DNA from: Ascoidea asiatica
Lineage: Eukaryota > Ascomycota > Saccharomycetes > Ascoideales > Ascoideaceae
Assembly: GCA_001600695.1 (NCBI GenBank)
Contig: BCKQ01000004.1
Coordinates: 806,001 to 870,000 of the forward strand
Direction of reading: 5' to 3'
Length of the DNA: 64,000 nt
The notes beneath the pieces were generated by a model. The model did no database searches, was not told where the DNA came from, and worked only from the letters and a program-made list of their open reading frames with translations. Within the stretch, counting starts at the first letter, position 1, and the number at the start of each line of letters is the position of its first letter. Positions 52,347 to 61,694 of this stretch are shown piece by piece. A program made the position numbers and the translations under genes.

Positions 52347-53188
52347 TTACAAAAGGAAAAGATTTAGATCCAGATTATCTTAAAATTGAAAATGAAACTG
52401 GTAAACAATTAATTCAAGGTTATACAAATGATGGTAAACCTGTTTTAATTTTATGTCCAGGTAAAGAAAATACAAAATCAAGTCATAGACAAGTTGAATT
52501 TTTAATTTTTATGCTTGAAACTTGTATTGATTTTATGCCACCAGGTCAAAGTAATTTAGCACTTTGTGCAGATTTTAAAAAATATTTAAATAATGTTGGT
52601 GGTATGGTTTCTGTAAAAATTGGTAAAGAAGTTTTATCAATTTTACAATATAATTATCCAGAAAGATTAGGTCTTGCATCTTTTTTTAATATTCCACTTT
52701 GGGCAAATATTTTTTTAAAAATTTGTTATCCATTTGTTGATCCATATACAAAAAAAAAATGTCATTTTAATGAACCTTTTATAAATTTTATACCTGAAAA
52801 TCAATTAATTAATTTTTATCAAGGTGGTAAAGTAAATTTTGAATATGATCATGAAATTTATTGGAATTCTTTAGTTAAAAATGGTGTAGAAAAGAAATTA
52901 TTTTATTTAAATAATTTTTTAAAATTAAATTCTGAAATTGGTTTAGATGAATATGATTTAAAATCTGGTAATTTTAATGATATTCCAATTTCAAATCCAA
53001 TTTCAAATCCAATTTCAAATACAGTTTCTAATCCAATCTCAAATTCAAAAACAAATTCTTCCTCAACTTCTACAAAACATTCAAGTTCTAATAATCAAGA
53101 AATTGTTGAAAAACTTCCTGAAAAAGTTAATGAAAAAATTCCTGAAAAAGTTAATCAAACTGAATTTCCTTCAACTGAAGTAAGTTGA
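51947..53188 (+). CDS. PDR16/PDR17-type Sec14 phosphatidylinositol transfer protein
   Basis: 413 residues. The CRAL-TRIO N domain is visible at about 45-95 (SWLTKDCILRYLRATKFNKNE) and the Sec14 lipid-binding fold at about 145-310. The fold includes FLIFMLETCIDFMPPGQSNL, SILQYNYPERLGLASFFNIP, WANIFLKICYPFVDPYTKKK and NFYQGGKVNFEYDHEIYW. The spacing and the PPGQ and DPYT motifs match S. cerevisiae Pdr16 and Pdr17 better than Sec14. These proteins move PI/PS or sterols and influence azole tolerance. An AAT tract (52287-52344) adds about 18 Asn between the two halves, and the C-terminal tail has NPIS and EKVNEKIPEK repeats. Confidence 0.9.
52287..52344 (+). repeat. (AAT)n microsatellite coding poly-Asn
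   Basis: About 18 perfect AAT units inside the PDR16-like gene, between CRAL-TRIO N and the lipid-binding fold, where a length change is probably tolerated. Confidence 0.95.
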
Positions 53189-53368
53189 TCTTAATTAATT
53201 AATAATATCTCTTCTTTTTCTTTTCTTTTTCTTTTCTTTTTTGCCTGTTTTTAGACTCATTAATTCATTTCATTTAATCTTTTTTAATTTAAAATAATAC
53301 AGTTATACTAATAAAATTTAATAATTTTAATAAAAGAAATAATAATTTTTATTAAATTATAATTAATA

Positions 53369-54520
53369 TCAAGCTTCAAAATCTGGTTTTGAAGATTTAT
53401 ATATAGTAGATTTTGATGAATTAAATGAAAATTGTTTACCATTTTTATTATTATTTTCATTATCTTTTAAAGCTAATAATCTCATTTGTTTTGAAACTAA
53501 AATTCCAATTTTTTTTTCTTGTAAACTATTATTACCTAAAGATTTTAATTTACCCCATGAAATTCTAATTGGATTATTTTTAATAATTATTAAACCAGGA
53601 GATTTAAAACCTCTTGGTTTTTCAATAAATTCAGAAATTAATTCAGCATTTTTTCTATTTTCAAATTTTATAAAACCACATCTTGATCTATGATTTATAA
53701 TTATTGAAATTATTTTACATTTTTCATTATAATTTTTTTTATTTTTTATTAAATAATTTTCAAAATATTCTTCAATTATATATTGTTGTAAATCATTATT
53801 AATACCAAATATAAAAAAAGATTTAATATTTTCATCTTTTGGTGGTTTAAGATTTCCATTAAATGGTAATTTTGATATAATTTTTGTAATATCAATTGAT
53901 TTTAAATTTATTTCTTCTTCAAATTTTTTATTTTTATTTTTATGATTATTAAATGATTTTTTCTCAAAATTGTTTTTAATATTTTTAATATTTTTATGAT
54001 TATTTATCTTTTTTTGATTTAAAGCTAATTTTTCTAAAATTTCTTTTGCAGTTTCTTCTGCTTTTTTTTTTTTTAAATTAAATTCTTCATTAATATCAGT
54101 TATCATTAATTGATTATTGATTTTTTTATTATTATTTTCAAATTCAATATATTTTTGATCTTCTTGTTGAGCTATAAATCTTTTTGTAACTTCATTATTT
54201 GAAAATTTTATATTAAATTGATTATCTAAATTTGCGATTCTAAAAGCTGCATCTCTTAAATTTAAAGGTATACCATAAGTTAAATCAAACATACAACATT
54301 GACAACAATTTCTTTGTCTTGAACATGTTAAACAAAATAATGTTGATAAATATGAATTTAAATCTTTATTTCTACATAACCAACTAAAACTTGTAAATGG
54401 TCTTGAACATAATTTACATAATTTACCTTGATTTTCTTTAATCATATTAATATATTTATTTATACCTAAACATTTTTCACAAATTGCAGGAATTTCAGTT
54501 TCATTAGGATCATTATTCAT
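53369..54520 (-). CDS. SLT11: SLT11/ECM2, RBM22-like splicing factor
   Basis: 383 residues from the ATG at 54520; the frame opens 8 codons earlier, but the shorter start matches the family (MNNDPNETEIPAICEKCLG). The N-terminal zinc-ribbon region has CEKCLG, CKLCSRPF, CLTCSRQRNCCQCCMFDLTYGIPLNLRD, which is the Ecm2/RBM22 signature. A Lys/Asn linker leads to an RRM at about residues 240-350 (SFFIFGINND...CGFIKFENRKNA...IRISWGK). The protein stabilises the U2/U6 catalytic core in the spliceosome. The middle is more Asn/Lys-rich than in S. cerevisiae. It is convergent with the PDR16-like gene. Confidence 0.9.
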   Translation of the reverse strand: MNNDPNETEIPAICEKCLGINKYINMIKENQGKLCKLCSRPFTSFSWLCRNKDLNSYLSTLFCLTCSRQRNCCQCCMFDLTYGIPLNLRDAAFRIANLDNQFNIKFSNNEVTKRFIAQQEDQKYIEFENNNKKINNQLMITDINEEFNLKKKKAEETAKEILEKLALNQKKINNHKNIKNIKNNFEKKSFNNHKNKNKKFEEEINLKSIDITKIISKLPFNGNLKPPKDENIKSFFIFGINNDLQQYIIEEYFENYLIKNKKNYNEKCKIISIIINHRSRCGFIKFENRKNAELISEFIEKPRGFKSPGLIIIKNNPIRISWGKLKSLGNNSLQEKKIGILVSKQMRLLALKDNENNNKNGKQFSFNSSKSTIYKSSKPDFEA

Positions 54521-55519
54521 TTTTAATATAATATAATACAATTTAATATAATATATTATCTTATCTAAGTCTATTATAATCTTCTATTAATGTACTTTAT
54601 TGAATAAAAAAACCTATAAATTGATTAATTCATTCATTACTATAATTTTAAACAAAAAAAACAATTTTCTTTCTTTCGGCTATGAAAAGCAAATTCTAAC
54701 CGAGATATAAACAGTACACGTGATACACTAAACTTCGACCCTTTCCGACTTCAAATATTACTCTTTCCGTCCCTCGATAATAATTATATTCAATATTTGT
54801 ATGAACAGAAGAAAAACAGTCTTCAATTGCAGTGATTATTATGGTTGGAGAGGCAGTCCATTGTAAATATTCTCTTTCTGGTACAATTCTTGATAATACG
54901 TATTTTTAACTTGAATTTTGTATTTCTTATTGAAGTTTTGAAGTTTTGAAGTTTTGAAGTTTTGAAGTAATGATTCAATGTAAATGAAAATGAATAAATA
55001 ATATGTGGTGATTATAAAGTCTATCAACTAGAAAATTAAGAGTTGATAGTTATTTATGTTTCAATTCCTAGATGTTTACGTTTAAAAACAAATATTTTAT
55101 CTATGAGACAAAAGTGAGACATTTTGATTGAATATTTGTTTTATTTTATATGTGTTGGTGAGTCTCTTGACATTCGAATAAAAAGAGTGGTTTAAGAAAA
55201 TTTATCTTTAATTCATTTAATAATCACTTCTGATATTAATTTATATATGATATTAGTTGGAAGAAAGTTCAGTTGCAGAGCTGTCTCAGAAAAACACCAT
55301 TTTAGTATTATTATTTATAACTTCTTGAGAATATATTATATTATATATATTATTTCAAATCACAATTAGAAATGCTTTTATTTCCATTTGAATTTCAATT
55401 TAAAATCTTATTAAAGATATTTATTTCAGACTTAATCAAAAAAAAAATTGTGGCCTTATGAAACTTATGTCGATATATATCAACTGAAAAAATCAATTTT
55501 ATAATACTCTGCAAATACA
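54521..55519. promoter_or_regulatory. Divergent intergenic, SLT11 / unknown large gene
   Basis: 999 bp. A CACGTG box at about 54717-54722, CCTTTCCG-type pyrimidine words around 54740-54780, and an 8-bp GAAGTTTT tandem (54932-54969). The right half is AT-rich leader. No gene recognised. Confidence 0.4.
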
Positions 55520-58500
55520 ATGGTTTTATCAAATCATGAACAATTACCCACTATCACAGTCAATGATGAAAATAATAATGAAAACATAGAAGATGAATTT
55601 GTTGCTGTTGCTGTTGCTGAAGAAATTAAATTTCCTCATGGAGCAGACGATGATCCAAGCAGAAACCCAACAGAATATAATTTCAAAAAGTATCCTCAAC
55701 TTAATTTTAATGGGGCTGAAGATATGAATAGCAAGACTAGAGTTTCTTTGAATTCCATTCCTCATCATTTCTGCTACGATAGATTAAAAAAGCTATATTC
55801 TTTGGATGAGTATTTTGGCATTAATGATACTTTAATTGAAAAGATCAAATTTTTTTTTTGGAATTTGCAAGAATATTTTGATGACATAAAACTTCTTAAT
55901 AAATTTGATCGCGTTTTTTATTATTTTCTATCCTACTTATTAAACTTTATTGATGATCAGATTGAATTTAATGTGGATTCAGATGATTCATATGGGCTTA
56001 ATAATAATTTATTTCTTAAAAATGACCATCTTCAATGGAGATTATATTTTGGTAAACAATTTAGTATTTTTGCTGAATTAATTCTTTGGATTGAGGAATT
56101 TTATATCACTCTTAAATATTTTGACTCCATAGGCTCACCAAGTAATAATGGTTTAAGAGGGTTATTTAAAAAATATCGAGAAGAAAAACTTATTACAACT
56201 GAAATTAATAATGAGATAGTTGAAAATTTTGACAAATGCGAATTATACTTCAATAGTATTTACAAAAATTTAAAAAGGTATCAAATTTGTAATTCCTTTC
56301 AAATGATTGTTGATAATGGGTTTTATGGTTCAGGTAAAGGGAAGTTTGATTTTTGTGTTCATTTAAAAAAAATTATTTTGAAGTTAATTGAATTTTTGAA
56401 TTATGAATCCAAATATTTTAAAAAAGAAATTGATTATTTTAAATCAAATGACTTTCAAAGAAAACTCGTAATGTCAGAACTAATAAGACAAAAATATTTT
56501 AGTGAAGTGATTTCAAGTTTCTATGAACATTCTTTTATCAAAGCCTTAATCAATTCAAATGGATCTTTAGGACCTTTATTACATACCTTTATACTACATT
56601 CAAATGACGAATTGTATCGTCGTTTATTGGTATTTAATAGCTTTATGGTAGAAAGTGCATGGAACAAAAATTTTAAGCTTATAATAAATAAACCTGTTAT
56701 TCTTCATAAAATAAATCAAATTTTCGAAATTCTACGAGATATGAGCACAGTAATTACAATAACTGATGATGATAATAATAGCATAATTCTTGAAGTTGTT
56801 TCCGAATATAATGAGTACTATTACTTGAAAAAGAATTTAATTTCATTGGGAGTTGATATACGTAAGTTTAAGAATGAATTTAATATAAATTCAACTTTAC
56901 TTTTTAATTTAGCAAATCTTTATGAACTTAATTTTAAACTTCAAACAATAGAAAAAGTTATTGAAATTGCTGAGAATCTTATAATTGAGTTTAAAACTGG
57001 TACCTATAAAACATTACCTTTCAAAGATAATTTTTCTTTAAAACTTCACTCTGAGATAATTGAAAATGATATAATTTCTAGAGATATGCTTTACCAAAGT
57101 GATTACATTTTAACATTGATGCTAACATTTTATAAAAATGCTAACATTTTATAAAAATGCATCAAAGTTGGATACAAATAAAGTAAAAAGATTTTTACAT
57201 ATGAAGTCATCCTTATTCAATAAATCAAAAATCAAACAAGAACAATTCACTCTTTCACAATTACATTTAGATTCAATAAAATACCTGAAGGAAGGAACAG
57301 AGCCCAGTGAATTAGTAAATCAATATTTCAAAAAATCCTATTCAGTAATTCAACTAACTGAAAAATTAACTAACAGTATTAAAAATAAAAAAAGTGAAAA
57401 CAAGAATGCATTGCTTAGTTTGATTGATAATGATATATATGAACTTAAAGAGACGCAGCTCGGAGATGAATATGATTTTTTTATTATTCCTCCTAGATAC
57501 AAAAAGAATAAAAATATTGTTTTACTAGTATTGCCGAAAATTGTTATTGTCACAGAAGAAAATAATGATCAATTAAAGATGATTAGGGAGGTGATGAAAA
57601 TAAAGGTATTTTTGAGTCAACCTGAAAAGGAATCCATTCCTGCCATTGTCCAACAAAAAGTTTTCTATGGATTTTTTACTGTCAATAAATCCTTTTATTT
57701 TCACGTTCGGTTTTCCCTTATAAAAATTCGTTATATCCCATTTTCTTATTGTTTTCTATTTTATTCAGATAATCCTAGACTCAAGTTTAGTAAAAATTCT
57801 TGTCAAGTCGAGCAATTATTATTTGATATTAAAATACGTTTAGCGCATCCTCACATTGCAGTCCATAAGGTTAGTGATTATTTCAATGTAAATTCAAACA
57901 ATAAGTCAGCCTTGGAATACTTTTTGACAAGTTTGTTTTTTTATAATATTAATTCTCTTTACAGAAGCATTTCAGATTCTTTAAAAGAAGCTAAAAGTTT
58001 TGAAAAGGATTACTACCAATATTTCGGAATTGAAGATGAAATAAAAAATGAAGAATATATTGATAGGTTCAAATTAATTCAAAGATTAAATTCCATCTAT
58101 AACTCAAATTTTGAAAAATCTATTAGTGACACTAATAATAGTTTAGTATCTATAGATTCTTACAATTTAGACGTGACTCAAAAATTAACCCAAATTAGAG
58201 AAAGACTTAATGATATTTATTATACTTTTTTCAATTTTCATAATTTTCATTTTCAAGAATTTATGGTATTATTTATTACAAAGAATAAGAATATGGAAGA
58301 TAGTGATTTAATTGAAATATGTAAAAAATATCTTAATAATTATTTAGATGATAAATTTATTCATATAGTTGGTAGCAGTGAAGATGTATTTCTTGATATC
58401 AAAAAGTTATTTGTTGAACTTACTGAGTTTCACACCCAATTTCACTCAGACTTGAAACTTAAGTTAGAGAAAGTTGAGGATATTATTTTTTTGTTGAGTC

Positions 58501-58676
58501 TTTATAAGAATAATTGTGATTATATTATGAATTATTTTGTAAAAAAGGAAAATTTCGATTGTGATAAATTATTTTTTAGATATAAGAATAAAAGAAAAAC
58601 ATTATCCTGTTTTATCCAAAACTTTGAAATTGGCAAAAAAAACCTTAAGGAGTTAATTAAGTGTTCCAAGATTTGA
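55520..58676 (+). pseudogene. Large gene of unknown function broken by a 19-bp tandem duplication
   Basis: Two overlapping frames, 55520-57154 and 57138-58676, are the two halves of one protein. At 57119-57156 a 19-bp unit stands twice in tandem. Counting it once puts both halves in one frame of 1046 codons without any other stop. The halves have the same character: helical, Leu/Ile/Lys/Asn-rich, without low-complexity runs, no signal peptide or membrane segment. The N-terminus is acidic; a GFYGSGKGKFDFCVHL segment lies near residue 270. I considered a gamma-tubulin complex or tethering-complex subunit but found no supporting motif. The break may be real, or an assembly or strain artefact. 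Confidence 0.65.
57119..57156 (+). repeat. Exact 19-bp tandem duplication causing the frameshift
   Basis: Two identical copies (57119-57137 and 57138-57156), followed by ATGC, the first four bases of the unit. A 4-bp repeat at both ends of the unit is the usual substrate for replication slippage. Confidence 0.97.
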
Positions 58677-58738
58677 TAAGTGAAGCTAAATAGTAACAAG
58701 TAACTTAATAAAATGAAATATTATTTTTATTGTTTATA

Positions 58739-59476
58739 TTATATTATATTATTATTAATAAGAGTATTATGTAGTATATAATATTCAGACACATTGTTTT
58801 CGATATCACTAACTTTAGAATGTTTAATTCCAATTAAAATTAATGCAATATCTTCACCTTCAATGAAAGCTTTCGCATCGGGATTCATAGCTTTTAATTT
58901 ATCTCGATAATATTTAAATTCTTTATCATTGTCATTGTCATTATCATTATCATTATCATCATTACCATTGCTGTCTTCATTATCATTTGATATAACTTTA
59001 ATAACTTCACCAATTAAAGTAGCACTAACTTGACTTATTAATTCATTTTGGTTTAAGTTTTTTGATAATTGAAATAATTTTGAAGATTTATTAAAATTTA
59101 AATCATTATTATTGTATTCATTATCTTTATTATTTTTATTATTTATTAAACTTTCTTCATTATCATTATTTTTAATTGTAATCCAATCATGAACTAATAA
59201 TGAAACTTTTTTATTTTTTAAAATATCATGATGTTTTCTTGTTGTTTTATGTGTTTATAATAATATAAAATTTTCATTTTTTAAATTAAAATTTAAATTA
59301 GAATTTAAATTAGAATTAGAACTTAATTCATTATTATAAAGTTCATTTATTGATAAAAATGTATAATTCATTAATGAAACATTTGGTTCATTCGTCTGTG
59401 GATCACAGGTACCAAGATGAACAAATTTAGCAGGTTTTAATAATGAAGTAACTGATTCTGGTAATTGGCAACTCAT
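58739..59476 (-). pseudogene. PPOX-type FMN-barrel protein (YLR456W/YPR172W-like) with one in-frame stop
   Basis: From the ATG at 59476 the frame runs 245 codons to TAA at 58739-58741, with a single internal TAA at 59255-59257. The segments on both sides match the yeast YLR456W/YPR172W family of pyridoxamine-phosphate-oxidase-like proteins: MSCQLPESVTSLLKPAKFVH, CDPQTNEPNVSLMNYTF before the stop, and KNKKVSLLVHDWITIKN, LISQVSATLIGEVIKV and MNPDAKAFIEGEDIALILIG after it. The family's function is unknown; the fold binds FMN. Two Asn/Ser or Asp/Asn inserts (near residues 57-67 and 165-180) lengthen it over the roughly 204-residue yeast protein. No indel is needed, so the gene was inactivated recently or the stop is a sequence error. 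Confidence 0.8.
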
Positions 59477-59488
59477 TTTTTATCACAC

Positions 59489-59560
59489 TTATATTCTATT
59501 GATTATATTCTATTGATTATATTCTATTGATTATATTCTATTGATTAAATTCTATTGATT
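59489..59560. repeat. 15-bp minisatellite (ATTCTATTGATTATA-like, about 5 copies)
   Basis: Near-perfect head-to-tail units between the PPOX start codon and the end of the flippase relic; the relic's homology stops exactly at this array. Confidence 0.85.
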
Positions 59561-61000
59561 GAATTGATTGTATTGTTATATATATTATTGATGCATAATC
59601 TTCCATATGACGAACTGTTGCATCAATAAGTGGATTATTATCTTTATTTAATCTTTCAAGCATAACAGTATTTGCATCTTTACAAAATAATCTAATAATT
59701 CCATTAGTACATTTGAAAATTGCTGGCATTCTTTTTCTTGTTGAATTAAATTCATAAATATATATCCTAAATATGCTGCACCTTCAACTGAAGTTCCTTC
59801 ATCTAGTCTAGTGATGCTGCTTGATATTTTATTTTACAATTTGATTCAACTTCGGGAATAACTGTATGACATAATGCTAATAAAAGTAAAAATTCATCAA
59901 TATATTTAGATTGATCATTATTATAATTATATAACGTTGATTTTAATTTTCCAAATGTATTAAAACCAATTTCTGTTCCATCATCTAAAGTCATTGCATT
60001 TTTCTCTACTGGTACTTCTTCAATATACAATGTCCACCAATTGAACATGATTTAAATTCCAAATATTTCTTGTTAAAGTTCCAGTTTTTTATCAGACAAT
60101 ATATATTCAATCTGACCTGATTCTTCAACTAGTAAAGATATTCTGCAAATTGTTGGGTTGATCAAATTCTTCATAATAAATATCTAGATCTGATACAATC
60201 ATATAGACCTAATAACATTTAATAATTTCAACAGTTACAAAAAGGGAAATTGGTACTAAATTTGAAAAATAAAATCCAATATGTTAAAATATCTTTAAAA
60301 AATTATTTTGCTTTATTTTCACTAGTTTGATATAAATATGATAAATGTTTTGAGACTATTGATAATTTGATAATATTACCTAAAGAAGAAACTACGGGAT
60401 AAAACAATTAAAATGGAAAACTATGCAACAATTTGTAAATTAATTATTCTTTTAACTGCAGTTCTTTTAATTGGAATTGCAGTTGCATTTCTCATTAATT
60501 TTGTTCCATGACCAGTAAATATTACAAAACCATGAATCCAAGGAGTATTTCTTAAAGTTATTTCTTTTGTTGAATGACCATGATGAAGATTTAAAAGACC
60601 TTCATAAGTATCATATAAATTTGAATTTGGATCTTCAAATTTATTATAACTGAACCTGATAAATTTTTTAAATCATTTGAATTGATTAATGTCTAGTTTC
60701 AATTTTACCTTGCTTAATTTTTAAATTTGTTTCGTAAATTTGCTATTTCTATATAACATAAAGCTTCAGGTTCAGAAGAAGCTAATAAAATTAAATCTAC
60801 AGGAATTGGTTTTCCTGAAGAAACTTTCATAATATCACCAACTGAAATATTATGCCATTTTTTAGTTACGAAATTACCTGAATTTAAATCAAGTACACTT
60901 GCTTGAGAAATTTCAATTCTTTATCAGCATTATTTCGAAACTAATAAAACTACTGATAAAGTGCCAATTGTTGGACTACCATTTGGAACGGGACAACGGT
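59560..61000 (-). pseudogene. Internal fragment of a DRS2-type P4-ATPase (lipid flippase)
   Basis: Translated in pieces on the minus strand, this follows the central part of Drs2 in order: TIGTLSVVLLVS, KWHNISVGDIMKVSSGKPIP, LLASSEPEALCYIE, LRNTPWIHGFVIFTGHGTKL, RNATAIPIKRTAVKRI, IEYILSDK, ALCHTVIPEVES, KYQAAS, then RKRMPAIF and FCKDANTVMLERL ending in MRHMEDYAS. Roughly residues 255-745 of a 1300-residue protein are covered; the ends are absent. The phosphorylation motif DKTGTLT is disrupted by a 2-nt insertion, about 35 codons are missing before RKRM, and several stops and small deletions occur. High identity in the surviving pieces suggests a recent copy; a functional gene is presumably elsewhere. 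Confidence 0.88.
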
Positions 61001-61694
61001 GTCCTAAGTCCTAGCTAGAATTTAGTTTTCGAAAAAAAATATTTTTTATTAAAGTACAAAGGTAAAGAATTAAAAGAAAGATTAAATGTCATAAGAAGGA
61101 AGAGAATATATATGGAAGTATTGAAGAAGACATAAGAGAAAAGAGAAAAGAGAGAAGAAAAATGAATAGATTAAATAGAAATTACCAACAATATGTATAG
61201 AGTCTGAAAAAAATATTAGAATACAGTATTATAGAATAGAAGAAACACAATTAAAAAAGTAAACTTAATAGAAAAAATAATAGAAAAAATAATAAAAAAA
61301 ATAATAAAAAACATAATAAAAAAATTTAAAAAAATATTTAAAAAAAAGAGTTCGAAGAAGAATAAGATAAATATATGATTAATGAATTGATGTAATAGAA
61401 TAAAAGAATAGCGCTGTGAATAATAATCAAATGATAGAGGAGATAAATAGACAATCATATGGTTAAAAATCCTAAAAAAGATATTTCAACCAGTTAAATT
61501 GTTATTAAATTAATTTTAAATTTTTATTATTATACTTCGGAGGATTACCATTGAAGTATATTTAAAAATTACTATGAATCATTTTAATGTCTAGATGTTG
61601 TTGATGAAGTAGCTGTACCCGAATATTCATCTAAAGCACTTAGTAATTTTGGAGTTTAATTCACAAGCGCTATATTCTCAGATGTTTTGGATTT
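61001..61694. other. Intergenic, A-rich, no gene recognised
   Basis: 694 bp. It contains AAAGAG/GAGAAAAG purine runs (61060-61170) and AATAATAAAAA repeats (61270-61345). Open frames here are composed of low-complexity codons only. Confidence 0.5.

Noticed and set aside
55520-58676. Gamma-tubulin complex (SPC97/SPC98) identity
   Set aside because: Size fits, but I could not find the GRIP motifs; left as unknown.
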